Counted from the first letter of the stretch, positions 29,575 through 37,681 are shown. The stretch is DNA of 64,000 nt from Dactylosporangium sucinum (GCF_014647515.1 NZ_BMPI01000051.1:25773-89772); one strand, 5' to 3'. Numbers and translations are program-made. Notes: a model not told the origin generated them from the letters alone.

Positions 29575-30657
29575 GTGCAGTGCCCGCGCTGCGGAGCCAA
29601 CGGAATCGACGCCCAGGGATTCTGCGCCAACTGCCGCCTCTTCCGGGGCGTGCCCGGCCCAGCCCAGCCACCGGCCCAGCCCGGTGCGCCCGGCCGGCCA
29701 CCGACCCCCGCCAGCGGTCCCCAGCCCACCAACGGCTACCCCGCCACCTCGGCCCAGCCCGCCGGCCCGGCGACCCCCGGCCCGGCGACCCCCGGCCCGG
29801 CCGGGGCGACCGGCGCGTTCCCCGCGGCGGCCCCGGGCCCGGCGACCGGAGGGGTCCCCGCGGCGCCCGCCGGCGGCCCGTTCCCGGCCGCCTACGGCCG
29901 GTCGCCGACGAGCCCCTTCCCGCCCGTGCCGCCCACGTCCGGCGGTGGCTACCCGCCGGGCCATCCCGGTGTCCCGGCGCCAAGGCCGCGCAACCCGCTG
30001 CTCATCCCCGGCCTGATCTTCGGCGTCGTCGCGCTGCTGCTCGTCGGGGCCGTGATCGTCTACGCGGCGACGTCCGGCGGCGAGGAGGACGCCCTACCGG
30101 CCGCCGCGCCGTCGGTCACCTCCTCGGCCTCCGCGGCCGCCAGCGCGAGCCCGGCCGTCACCGCCGGCCCGTCCGCCACCGCGACGGCGGAGCCGTCGGC
30201 CAGCGCGTCGCCGAGCGCCTCGGCGGCCGCCGACGCCGCCTGCGTCTATGGCGTCTGGCTGGAGGAGCAGCACGACGAGCAGGTCACCGTGCTCAACACC
30301 GGCGTGTTCCCGTTCCGCAGCAGCGGGACGTTCCAGCGGTACAGCGACACCGGCCGCGCGGTGTTCGACTACGGCAACGGCGTGCACCTCACCGGCACCA
30401 ACGGCACCAGCACCTTCGACTACGTGTTCAGCGGGTACATCAGCTACACGTTCAAGGTAGAGAACGGCATGGTCGTGTACGGCGACCCCCGCCCCAACGG
30501 CACCGAGACGTTCTTCCGCAACGGCGTGCAGGACTACAGCGGCAAGCTGCTCGCCCGGGTCCCGCAGCCGATGAAGATCAACTGCGGCTCGGTGGCGATG
30601 AGCCTGACCAACCCGGCCATGACGGTCCAGATGAGGCGGACGAGCAGCGCGCCGTGA
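29575..30657 (+). CDS. Zinc-ribbon, proline-rich, single-pass membrane protein
   Basis: 360 residues. A zinc ribbon with CPRCG and CANC (Cys3, 6, 17, 20) is followed by a long Pro/Ala/Gly disordered region, one membrane helix (about 143-165), a Ser/Ala linker and an external domain (about 222-345) with two Cys and aromatic, Gly-rich strands (FDYGNGVHLTGTNGTSTFDYVFSGYISYTFKVENG) that resembles a small lipocalin-like barrel. GTG 29575 has a strong AGGGAGGGG site. Function is unknown. A perfect terminator follows. Confidence 0.8.
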   Translation: MQCPRCGANGIDAQGFCANCRLFRGVPGPAQPPAQPGAPGRPPTPASGPQPTNGYPATSAQPAGPATPGPATPGPAGATGAFPAAAPGPATGGVPAAPAGGPFPAAYGRSPTSPFPPVPPTSGGGYPPGHPGVPAPRPRNPLLIPGLIFGVVALLLVGAVIVYAATSGGEEDALPAAAPSVTSSASAAASASPAVTAGPSATATAEPSASASPSASAAADAACVYGVWLEEQHDEQVTVLNTGVFPFRSSGTFQRYSDTGRAVFDYGNGVHLTGTNGTSTFDYVFSGYISYTFKVENGMVVYGDPRPNGTETFFRNGVQDYSGKLLARVPQPMKINCGSVAMSLTNPAMTVQMRRTSSAP

Positions 30658-30666
30658 CCCCTGAGG

Positions 30667-30702
30667 CCGGTGGGGCCGCCGGTGCGCCGGCGGCCCCACC
30701 GG
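30667..30702 (+). terminator. Strong intrinsic hairpin after the zinc-ribbon gene
   Basis: A perfect 16-bp stem (30667-30682 with 30687-30702) and a TGCG loop are followed by GGTTTCCTT, 9 bp after the stop codon. Confidence 0.85.
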
Positions 30703-30761
30703 GGTTTCCTTCAGGATCTGTGGGCCCCCGCCGATGGGCAGTGCGGAGAGGGGAAGCCTGC

Positions 30762-31178
30762 ATGGACACCAAGCTCGCCATGGTCATCGACGATTCGCGT
30801 GCGATGCGGGGCATCCTGAAACGGATCCTGCTGCCGTTGGGCTTCGAGGTGCGCGAAGCCACCAACGGCAAGGACGCGCTCGACCAGATCTGGGACGACG
30901 ACCTCCAGCCCGGGCTGTCGCTCATCGACTGGAACATGCCCGAGATGAACGGCCTGGAGTTCGTCATGGCCGTCCGCAAGCAGAAGCACCTCCGCCAGAT
31001 GACGCTCATGATGGTCACGACCGAGAGCGAGCACGGCCAGATCGTGCGGGCGCTCGCCGCGGGCGCGCACGAGTACGTGATCAAGCCGTTCACCGCCGAG
31101 GCGATCGTGGACAAGCTCAACTACCTGGGCGTGGTGCCGATGGCCCCCGAGCCCGCCCCCGCCGAGGCCTCCGCGTAG
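30762..31178 (+). CDS. CheY-like stand-alone response regulator
   Basis: 138 residues, receiver domain only: acidic pair IDDSRAM (9-15), phospho-acceptor Asp near 57 (LSLIDWNMPEMNG), Thr in MMVTTES and Lys near 108 (YVIKPF). There is no output domain, only a Pro/Ala/Glu tail. ATG 30762 follows GGAGAGGGG. It probably acts by protein contact. No chemotaxis or kinase gene is nearby, so the partner is unknown. Confidence 0.93.
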   Translation: MDTKLAMVIDDSRAMRGILKRILLPLGFEVREATNGKDALDQIWDDDLQPGLSLIDWNMPEMNGLEFVMAVRKQKHLRQMTLMMVTTESEHGQIVRALAAGAHEYVIKPFTAEAIVDKLNYLGVVPMAPEPAPAEASA

Positions 31179-31255
31179 CCGATTGCGGAAACGCGCGCCC
31201 GTGTCGGTCCGATAGGCGACGGAAGAACCCCACCCCTGGCCGTACCGTGCGACAC

Positions 31256-31873
31256 ATGACGATCGACTTCCCGCACGGCTGGTGGGGCACGGACCTGGGC
31301 AGCGCCCGGGCGAGCATGGGCACGTACGAGCTCTACCCCACGGAGAGCCTGCCGGTCGTCGACGAGTCCTGCCACGAGGGGACGTTCGCCTGGCTCGTCC
31401 CCGGCGCGCCGCACGACCCGCTGCGGGCCATGGAGGTCGGCGCCCTGTCCCAGCACGTCGAGCTGCCGGCCGCCTTCAAGCGGTTCATGAGCAGCCAGGT
31501 GCTCATGGACGCCATCCCGTCGTGCACGGGCTGCGACTTCGACCTCGCGCCCCGCCCGGTCCCCAGCCCGGTGGAGCCGACCGCCCAGCTCGTGCGCTTC
31601 CTCCGCGACCAGCAGGACGCGGTCATCTGGTACCTCTACCTGCGCCCCGGCGAGCAGCCGTTCGTGATCGCCTCACCGTGGCTGCTGGAGATCGTCGGCC
31701 TGGAGGAGGTCGATCGCGCGACCCTCATCGCCAACATGGTCCGCGCGGCCGACGGCTTCGAGCAGTTCATCCACCGCTTCTGGCTGGAGAACTCGCTCTG
31801 GTTCAGCGTCAACGAGGGCGACGAGTCCACCGACGAGATGAACCTGTACCTCGCGCATTACACCGCCGCGTAG
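31256..31873 (+). CDS. Hypothetical acidic soluble protein
   Basis: 205 residues, acidic, Trp-rich ends (MTIDFPHGWWGTDLG; RFWLENSLWFSVNEGDESTDEMN), one pair CTGC in the middle (CTGCDFDLAP). No membrane segment and no recognised family. TACCGT at 31243-31248 lies 7 nt before the ATG with no ribosome site, so a leaderless mRNA is likely; this supports the start. It is separated from the CheY-like gene by 77 bp. Confidence 0.75.
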   Translation: MTIDFPHGWWGTDLGSARASMGTYELYPTESLPVVDESCHEGTFAWLVPGAPHDPLRAMEVGALSQHVELPAAFKRFMSSQVLMDAIPSCTGCDFDLAPRPVPSPVEPTAQLVRFLRDQQDAVIWYLYLRPGEQPFVIASPWLLEIVGLEEVDRATLIANMVRAADGFEQFIHRFWLENSLWFSVNEGDESTDEMNLYLAHYTAA

Positions 31874-31950
31874 TTAATCTCTTGCCGCCGTCCGGGCCGG
31901 GTCGTATCTTTGAATACGTCAACGGCACGCCGGCAAGGAAAGGACCACCG

Positions 31951-32100
31951 ATGAACGGGCACAAGGAGCGATGGCTGACGGCGAGCGCGCCGCTCGGTCG
32001 AGCCGCCCTGTCCCGCAGTTGGCGGTCACGTCCCGGCTTCGCGCTGGTCAGCGCCCTGACCGGTGAGTTGTCGCTGCGCTCCGGACGGTGGCGAGGCTAG
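31951..32100 (+). CDS. Small 49-residue basic protein
   Basis: ATG 31951 is preceded by AAGGAAAGGA with about 6 nt spacing and the frame ends 18 bp before a strong terminator, so a short dedicated transcript is likely. The peptide is basic and Ser/Arg-rich (RAALSRSWRSRPGFALVSALTGELSLRSGRWRG) with no known motif. A GTATCTTTGAAT stretch at 31903-31914 may hold its promoter. Confidence 0.6.
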   Translation: MNGHKERWLTASAPLGRAALSRSWRSRPGFALVSALTGELSLRSGRWRG

Positions 32101-32117
32101 GTCCAGCCTGCCTCGGT

Positions 32118-32148
32118 AGCCGCCCGGTGAGCATCGGGCGGCTTTTTT
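32118..32148 (+). terminator. Intrinsic terminator after the small protein gene
   Basis: AGCCGCCCG pairs with CGGGCGGCT around GTGAGCAT and is followed by a run of six T, a classical Rho-independent terminator. Confidence 0.93.
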
Positions 32149-32167
32149 CATGCACAACCGGACACAT

Positions 32168-32240
32168 ACGGGTGTAGCTCAATCGGTAGAGCACCGGCCT
32201 CCAAATCCGACGGTTGCGGGTTCGATTCCTGCCGCCCGTG
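32168..32240 (+). tRNA. tRNA-Trp(CCA)-like, weak anticodon stem
   Basis: 73 nt. Acceptor ACGGGTG/CGCCCGT (one T-G pair) plus discriminator G, D stem GCTC/GAGC, T stem GCGGG/CCTGC and T loop TTCGATT are good. The anticodon loop is CTCCAAA (CCA, Trp). The anticodon stem CCGGC/TCCGA has only three pairs, with C-A and C-T mismatches at its two ends. It may be a second, variant Trp tRNA or a decaying copy. Confidence 0.75.
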
Positions 32241-32276
32241 CATTGCATTGTTGTTTGACAATTCCATTCGGTACAC

Positions 32277-32350
32277 GCCGCGGTAGCCCAATCGGCAGAG
32301 GCGCCCCGTTCAAAGCGGGATCAGTGCGGGTTCGAGTCCCGCTCACGGCA
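32277..32350 (+). tRNA. tRNA-like gene, anticodon CAA with short variable loop
   Basis: 74 nt. The T arm GCGGG/CCCGC with TTCGAGT is perfect and the anticodon loop TTCAAAG gives CAA, which would decode Leu codon UUG. Against a normal tRNA-Leu: the variable loop is only 5 nt (TCAGT) rather than a long arm; the acceptor has a C-A mismatch and a G-T pair, and the D stem has a C-A mismatch. It may be a non-canonical or degenerate tRNA. Confidence 0.55.
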
Positions 32351-32408
32351 CGCAAGATCGTTTGGTGCAACACCTGGAACTCGGTACGACAGGAAGGGAG
32401 GAGGCCCG

Positions 32409-32852
32409 GTGACCGCGGTTCTCGTTCTCAACGCCGACCTCGGACCCCTGCACCGGGTCTCACTCCGCCACGCCGTCCGCATGCTGCTGCGTGAGGTGGC
32501 CGTCGTGCACGAGGCGGAGCCGGACCGGTTGATCGGGGTCTACCCGCTCCCGCGGGTGGTGCGGCTCGTCAGCTACGTGGTGACGCGCTGGCGCTTCGGC
32601 GCCGGGCCGGCGTGGTCGCGCGCCGGCGTGCACGCCCGCGACGGCCGCCGCTGCGGCTACTGCGGGCGCGAGGCCATGACCATCGACCACATCCTGCCCC
32701 GCTCGCGGGGCGGGCGGAACACCTGGAAGAACACGGTTGCGGCCTGCACGGCCTGCAACCAGCGCAAGGGCGACCGCACCCCCGCCGAAGCGGGCATGGT
32801 GCTGCGGGTCCAGCCGTCGACTCCGACGTGGGCCGCACTCGCCCGGCGCTGA
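32409..32852 (+). CDS. HNH endonuclease
   Basis: 147 residues. The HNH core is RCGYCGREAMTIDHILPRSRGGRNTWKNTVAACTACNQRKGDRTPAE, with two CXXC pairs holding a structural zinc, the catalytic His in DHILPRSRGG and the following Asn. The N-terminal 70 residues match the common actinobacterial HNH family (VLNADLGPLHRVSLRHAVRML). GTG 32409 has a strong GGGAGGAGG site. It sits between two tRNA groups and 58 bp after a tRNA-like gene. Its target is unknown. Confidence 0.92.
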   Translation: MTAVLVLNADLGPLHRVSLRHAVRMLLREVAVVHEAEPDRLIGVYPLPRVVRLVSYVVTRWRFGAGPAWSRAGVHARDGRRCGYCGREAMTIDHILPRSRGGRNTWKNTVAACTACNQRKGDRTPAEAGMVLRVQPSTPTWAALARR

Positions 32853-32904
32853 ATCGGGCTCGGCGGGTCCTTCCTACCGCCCGCCGAGCCCCGCGCGCTC
32901 ACCC

Positions 32905-32988
32905 CCGCGTCGATCTTGCACTTGTGGTGCCAGGACAGCCCGAGAATGTCCCGGTTTGTCAGGCACCACAAGTGCAAGATCGACGCGG
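32905..32988. repeat. Perfect 27-bp inverted repeat with 30-nt spacer
   Basis: The left arm 32905-32931 (starts CCGCGTCGATCTTGCACTTG) and the right arm 32962-32988 are exact complements, with no mismatch over 27 bp. It fills the gap between the HNH stop and tRNA-Ser. The right arm is followed by AAG and a run of G, not by T, so it is unlike an intrinsic terminator. It is unrelated in sequence to family A. Confidence 0.95.
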
Positions 32989-32999
32989 AAGGGGGGGCT

Positions 33000-33085
33000 G
33001 GAGAGTTGGCCGAGAGGTAAGGCTGCGGCTTGCTAAGCCGTCGACGGGGGGAGACCCCGCGGGGGTTCGATCCCCTCACTCTCCG
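33000..33085 (+). tRNA. tRNA-Ser(GCT)
   Basis: 86 nt, class II. Acceptor GGAGAGT/ACTCTCC, discriminator G, anticodon loop TTGCTAA, a long variable arm and T arm GGGGG/TTCGATC/CCCCT-type pairing. Confidence 0.97.
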
Positions 33086-33097
33086 CGTCACACCCAT

Positions 33098-33171
33098 GCC
33101 CTTGTAGCTCAGCGGATGAGAGCGCCTCGCTACGAACGAGGAGGCCGCAGGTTCGAATCCTGCCAAGGGTG
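33098..33171 (+). tRNA. tRNA-Arg(ACG)
   Basis: 74 nt. Acceptor GCCCTTG/CAAGGGT (one G-T pair), anticodon stem CCTCG/CGAGG with loop CTACGAA (ACG), T arm GCAGG/CCTGC. Lies 12 bp after tRNA-Ser(GCT). Confidence 0.97.
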
Positions 33172-33181
33172 CGCACGACCG

Positions 33182-33267
33182 GGGGAGGCCAGCCGATAGG
33201 TGCCGGCACCCGTCTCGAAAACGGCGTTGGGTTCACGCCCGTGTGGGTTCGACTCCCACCCTCCCCG
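33182..33267 (+). tRNA. tRNA-Ser(CGA)
   Basis: 86 nt, class II. Acceptor GGGGAGG/CCTCCCC with discriminator G, anticodon loop TCTCGAAAA-type giving CGA, long variable arm, T arm GTGGG/CCCAC. It lies 10 bp after tRNA-Arg. Confidence 0.95.
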
Positions 33268-33459
33268 CAACCAGCACCACCATCGCCGGACCGACCGCGC
33301 GAGCTCGCCCATGCGCCGGTCCGCCTCGCGCCGCTCGGACTCCGGCTGTTCACCGCTCAAGTGCACCGAGGGGTACATCGTCATCTCCAAGAAGATCGGG
33401 TTTGTGGAGACGACGTTCCTGCGCGGTCGATTTCGACAGTTGCCGTTCGTCGGAGATGC

Positions 33460-33798
33460 ATGAAGTACCTGATGCTCATCTGCGACGACAACCCCGACGA
33501 GCCGAGCCCCGACGACATCGTCGCCTCGCCCGATTTCGTCGTCTGGGAGGCCGACATGGCACGGCGCGGCATCGTGCACAAGGGGCAGCGGCTGCGGCCG
33601 GCCCGCTACGCCCGCACGGTCCGGGTGCGCGACGGGAAGGTCATCGTGACCGACGGGCCGTTCGCCGAGACGCGCGAGCAGATCGGCGGGTTCGAGCTGG
33701 TCGAGTGCGCCGACCTCGACGAGGCCATCGAGTGCGCGGCCGGTCACCCGGCCGCGCCGTGGTGGTCGGTGGAGATCCGGCCCTATCTCGACGTCTGA
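33460..33798 (+). CDS. YCII-related DGPF-domain protein
   Basis: 112 residues. MKYLMLICDDNP at the start and VTDGPFAETREQIGGFELVEC in the middle are the hallmarks of the DGPF/YCII ferredoxin-like family, often encoded next to ECF sigma factors. No sigma gene is nearby here. The function of the family is mostly unproven. ATG 33460 is used; CGGAG 5 nt upstream serves as ribosome site. Its last 16 bp overlap the convergent glycosyltransferase gene. Confidence 0.9.
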   Translation: MKYLMLICDDNPDEPSPDDIVASPDFVVWEADMARRGIVHKGQRLRPARYARTVRVRDGKVIVTDGPFAETREQIGGFELVECADLDEAIECAAGHPAAPWWSVEIRPYLDV

Positions 33799-34691
33799 CG
33801 GGGCGGCCCGAAGGCATACCGCGTGAGCACCCGCACGCTGCTCCCGCTGCGCTGCTTGGCGGCCGCCGGCAGCATCGTCAGGGCGTGGATGCGCGACGAC
33901 AGGTGCCAGCGGGCCGCCTTGGCCGCCCGGGGCCAGCCGTGCGCCTCCATGCGCGCCGCGGCGCCCAGGAAGAAGTTGCGGGCCTCGCTGAACCGGTTGC
34001 CGGTCACGGCGGACGACGCGGACAGGCTCTCGCCGTGGCGGCGGTACTGGAAGCAGAGCGTGTCGTCGGCGACCAGCGAGCCGCCCCGCACCACCAGGTT
34101 GAGGATGAGCGCCAGGTCCTGGATCACCGACAGGGTGGCGTCGAAGCCGACCGCCTGCATCTCCGAGGTGCGCCAGGCCAGCGACGGGAAGTACAGCCAG
34201 TTGCCCCGCAGCAGGCTCACCGCGAGCTCCTCGCCGGTCATCACCAGCGTCCCCGCGAACTTGGGTGCGTACACGCGCCGTTTCGTCGAGTCGACCAGGG
34301 TCTTCACGACGGCGCCGTCGGCGTCGATCACCTCGACGCCCGGCTGGACGAGCACCGCGTCCGGGTGCGCCTCGACCAACTGGTGGACGCGCGCCACGTA
34401 ACCGGGCAGCATCACGTCGTCACAGCCCATGATCACCATGAACGGCTCGGTCGCCCGGTCGATGCACTGCTGAAAGTTCCGGGTGATCCCGAGGTTCTCC
34501 GGGTTTCGGTGGTACCGCACGCGCGGGTCGTCCAGCGCCGCGAAGAACGCCGGCACCTCCTCGTGCCGGCCGGCCGGGTTGTCGTCGAAGACGGTCAGCC
34601 GCCAGCGCTCGTCGGTCTGGGCGAGCACGCTGTCGACGGCGAGCTTCAGCAGACGCAGGTCACCGTAGTGCGGCAGCATGATGTCGAGCAC
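33783..34691 (-). CDS. GT2-family glycosyltransferase
   Basis: 302 residues. The N-terminal GT-A domain has VDSVLAQTDERWRLTVFDDNPAG, NPENLGITRNFQQC and the metal-binding-like MGCDDVMLPG; later QDLALILNLVVRGG and QYRRHGESLSAS fit the acceptor half. It transfers a nucleotide sugar to an unknown acceptor, probably envelope glycan. GTG 34691 has TAGGAT 6 nt upstream, indicating a leaderless mRNA. It is soluble; no membrane helix. Confidence 0.9.
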   Translation of the reverse strand: MLDIMLPHYGDLRLLKLAVDSVLAQTDERWRLTVFDDNPAGRHEEVPAFFAALDDPRVRYHRNPENLGITRNFQQCIDRATEPFMVIMGCDDVMLPGYVARVHQLVEAHPDAVLVQPGVEVIDADGAVVKTLVDSTKRRVYAPKFAGTLVMTGEELAVSLLRGNWLYFPSLAWRTSEMQAVGFDATLSVIQDLALILNLVVRGGSLVADDTLCFQYRRHGESLSASSAVTGNRFSEARNFFLGAAARMEAHGWPRAAKAARWHLSSRIHALTMLPAAAKQRSGSSVRVLTRYAFGPPRQTSR

Positions 34692-34725
34692 CGTGCGATC
34701 CTAAACAATCCTCCTGAATACGCCG

Positions 34726-34755
34726 ACGGCCCGTCCCCCTGTGGGGACGGGCCGT
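34726..34755 (-). terminator. Terminator hairpin of the repeat-protein gene
   Basis: A perfect 13-bp stem (34726-34738 with 34743-34755) with a 4-nt CTGT loop lies 13 bp downstream of the stop codon at 34769 on the minus strand. Confidence 0.8.
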
Positions 34756-34768
34756 TCGCGGTCGATGG

Positions 34769-37336
34769 TCAGTGCCGGGCGCGGCGCGGGCCGGCGGGCG
34801 GCTGGCCGGCGGCGGCGCGCCGCTCGGCCTGCTGGTCCGGCGACTTCGGGTCCTCGTCCCACGCCTTCGCGCGGCGGATCTCGTCGAAGAACCCGAGCAG
34901 CCGGTCGAGCTCCTGCGTGCTCGTCTTGTCGTCGGCGCGGGTCGTCTTGCCCTTCTTGCTGTGCGAGCGGATCTCCCGGCCGGTGTTCGGCGACGAGTTC
35001 TCGTCGCGCTCGTCCTCGCCGTCGTCGTGCATCGGCGCGCGCTGCGCCGGCATGCGGCCGGTCGCCTCGTCGTGGTGCCGGCTCGGCGGGACGGGCAGGT
35101 CGAAGTGGTGCTCGTCGTAGTTGGGGGCGTCGAAGCTGTACCCCTGCTGCCCGTTCGGCCCGGGCGCGATCGGCTGGTCCTCGCGGTGGAACGTGCGCGG
35201 CGGGGCGACGTGCAGCTCGGGGTGCATCGGCGGGTGCCCGTTGGGACCGTGGCCGTTCAGGTACCCGTTCTGTCCGTTGCCGTTGTGGCCGTTGCCGTTC
35301 TGTCCGTTGCGGGGCGGGCCGGCGTAGCCGTTGGCCGGCGGGAACGCCGACGTCGCGTCCGCCGGGTGGCCGCCGTGCGGGCCGGCCGGGTGGCGGCCGT
35401 TGCTCGGGCGGTGCGCGCCGTTCGGGCTGACCGGCGCGAACGACCCGGTCGCCTCGGCCGGCGGGAACGCGCCCGTCCGCGGCTCGGCCGGGAAGCCCCC
35501 GGTGCGCGGCTCGGCCGGGAACGCCCCCGTGCGGTCGCGGTCCACGGGCGGCATGGCCCCCGTGCGGTCCATCGGCGGCAGCGCGCCGGTGCGGTCGGCG
35601 GGCGGCAGCGCGCCGGTGCGGTCGCGGTCCACCGGCGGCATGGCCCCGGTGCGGTCGACGGCGGGCATGGCGCCGGTGCGGTCCATGGGCGGCAGGGCGC
35701 CGGTGCGCGGCTCGCGCGGCCCGTGCTGCGCCGCGAACCCGTTGGTGCGCGGCTCGTCGTACGGCCGGTCCTCGTGCGGGCGCTGCCCGTACGTCGTGCC
35801 GCGCTCCTCGTACGCCGGGCGGGACACCGTCGGGTGCGCGCCGGACGGGTGACCGTTGGCCGGGCGGCCGTCGACGAGGTACGGGCCGTTGGCGTCGCCG
35901 CGGCGGCTCCGCCCGTAGGTCGCGCCGTTGTCGACCGCCGGGAACGAGCCCGTGGTGGTCGTCGACGCCGGGTATGCGGGCAGCGCCGAGGACGGCGTGT
36001 GCGGGGTCGGCCCGACCAGCTCGACCTCGCCCGGCTCGGGCAGCGAGTCGCGCAGCGCGGTGGCGAGCACGAAGACGGTGGGAGCGGCGCCCCGCGGGAC
36101 GGCGATGTACGCGCGCTTCCGCGCGTCGATCGGCAGCTTCTCCAGTACCTCTGAGATCATGTGACCGGGCGGCGGCACCTCGGCCGCGTTGGGCGCGCCC
36201 ACCACGATCGCGCAGCGGTTCACGTCGACCGGCAGCCCGCGGATCCAGTCCGCCGGGTCGGTCAGGTGCTCCGGGCGGATCCACAGGCCGGCCTGCACGA
36301 CCTCGAGCACCCAGCCGCTGCCGAGCGAGAACGTCGCCGCGCCGGCCGGGTCGTCGAGCAGGTCGGGGCAGGGGTTGACCCAGTCGACCGCGCGGGGGGC
36401 GCCGTTGCGCGGGGCGTGCCAGAGCTCGCGGGCGAACGTGCGCCAGCGCGGCAGGCCCTTCTGGTCGATGGTGACGACGGCTCGCTGGCCGGCGGGCGCG
36501 CACAGGGGTAAACCGGTGCGCACATGCACCGCGCGGCCCAGCACGTCCGCCACGACCGGCCCCACCGGACCGTCGGCCAGCGGCTGCTGCCCGTACGGCG
36601 TGATGACGCAGCGGTCGGCGGCGAGCGCCGGGATCGCGGAGACGGCGTGCGCGAACTCCTCGCGGTGGAGCGGCTTCTCGCCGGGGTGCGACAGGATGAG
36701 CGACGGGTGCGCGTGGTCGGTCGGCACCGAGAAGGCCAGGTCGGTGACGGCGCCGACGCGGCGGCGGTGCAGCCACAGGCCGGCCGGGATCTGGTCGAGC
36801 ACCAGGTCGCCGGGCAGTTCGGGCAGCTCGGCGCTGAGGTCGGCCTCCCACGCCGGGGCCGGGAAGCGCCAGCCCACGCGCACCGGGTTGGTGCCGGTGC
36901 GGAAGCGCCAGAAGCCGCCGGGGCGGTGCTCGCCGCGGCCGATCGGCGCGAACAGCGAGCCGCCGGGGACGCCGAGCAGCGGGCCGGCGGCGGCGATGAC
37001 GTCGATGCCGAGCCGCATGGAGATCATGTGGGCGGCGGCGGGCCGCTCGTTGGTGGCGCAGGCGCCGTCCCAGGCGACGAAGCGCATCGCGCTGAACCCG
37101 CGAGGGAGACCGTTGGCCAGGACCTCGGCCAGTTCCTCGACCATCGCGGGCTGCAGCTTGACCGTGTGCGAGCTGATCACGACAGCGCACTCGGTGGAAC
37201 CGCCGTGGGGGGAGACCACCAGCTGGGCGGCGCCCGGGCTCGGCTCGTCACCCGAGTGGACGACCGCTCCGGCACCGAGCCAGGAGACCTTCATGCCCGG
37301 CCAGTGGCGCAGCAGGACCTGCATCGCCGTGCTCAT
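34769..37336 (-). CDS. Large protein with RTGA-x-P tandem repeats, unknown function
   Basis: 855 residues. The first 430 or so appear folded, with two internally similar halves (VVISSHTVKLQPAMVEELAEVLANGLP; CAIVVGAPNAAEVPPPGHMISEVLEKLP), each followed by an R-A-Y/I-A-V type strand. Residues about 450-660 are disordered and contain a dozen or so repeats built on RTGA[LMF]P and [DE]P. An Asn/Gly/His-rich part and a charged C-terminal helix (TQELDRLLGFFDEIRRAKAWDED) follow. No membrane segment. ATG 37336 has AGAGG 5 nt upstream. Family not recognised; likely Micromonosporaceae-specific. Confidence 0.75.
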   Translation of the reverse strand: MSTAMQVLLRHWPGMKVSWLGAGAVVHSGDEPSPGAAQLVVSPHGGSTECAVVISSHTVKLQPAMVEELAEVLANGLPRGFSAMRFVAWDGACATNERPAAAHMISMRLGIDVIAAAGPLLGVPGGSLFAPIGRGEHRPGGFWRFRTGTNPVRVGWRFPAPAWEADLSAELPELPGDLVLDQIPAGLWLHRRRVGAVTDLAFSVPTDHAHPSLILSHPGEKPLHREEFAHAVSAIPALAADRCVITPYGQQPLADGPVGPVVADVLGRAVHVRTGLPLCAPAGQRAVVTIDQKGLPRWRTFARELWHAPRNGAPRAVDWVNPCPDLLDDPAGAATFSLGSGWVLEVVQAGLWIRPEHLTDPADWIRGLPVDVNRCAIVVGAPNAAEVPPPGHMISEVLEKLPIDARKRAYIAVPRGAAPTVFVLATALRDSLPEPGEVELVGPTPHTPSSALPAYPASTTTTGSFPAVDNGATYGRSRRGDANGPYLVDGRPANGHPSGAHPTVSRPAYEERGTTYGQRPHEDRPYDEPRTNGFAAQHGPREPRTGALPPMDRTGAMPAVDRTGAMPPVDRDRTGALPPADRTGALPPMDRTGAMPPVDRDRTGAFPAEPRTGGFPAEPRTGAFPPAEATGSFAPVSPNGAHRPSNGRHPAGPHGGHPADATSAFPPANGYAGPPRNGQNGNGHNGNGQNGYLNGHGPNGHPPMHPELHVAPPRTFHREDQPIAPGPNGQQGYSFDAPNYDEHHFDLPVPPSRHHDEATGRMPAQRAPMHDDGEDERDENSSPNTGREIRSHSKKGKTTRADDKTSTQELDRLLGFFDEIRRAKAWDEDPKSPDQQAERRAAAGQPPAGPRRARH

Positions 37337-37681
37337 GCGGACCTCTCAGAACGCAGGAAACCCGAGCCGCTTTGCGGGGGCACGACTGCCGGTCGCGGGG
37401 CCACGACTGCCGGCGGCCACGATGGGACCAGCCGGTCCGGCGTGCTAGCTGCGAACGGGCAGCACGTAGTCAAGATCGCCCTCCGTCGGGTGTGCCACGA
37501 GCGGAGCGATACGGAGGGGGTTCCGCACCGATCACCGCAGGGCGGCTCTGCCGGATCGTACCGCGCTGAGTGACGGACGCAACCATCCCGTTTGTCGGAC
37601 GACCCGGCGAATATGCCCGACCGGGCCACGAATTCCGTCCGATTTGATATCGTTGATGACGAGTTCTCCGGAGAGTTGCGC
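37337..37681. other. Divergent intergenic region
   Basis: 345 bp between divergent genes with no gene seen. It contains a short duplicated CACGACTGCCGG (near 37381 and 37403) and a moderately AT-rich stretch (37630-37675) before the ribosome site of the DUF2334 gene. Confidence 0.6.

Noticed and set aside
32150..32494. A protein-coding frame across the first two tRNA genes
   Set aside because: The translation (VAQSVEHRPPNPTVAGSIPA) is the well-known false product of tRNA sequence.
32168..33267. tRNA island as an integrated element attachment site
   Set aside because: No integrase, phage gene or direct repeat of a tRNA 3' end was seen nearby.
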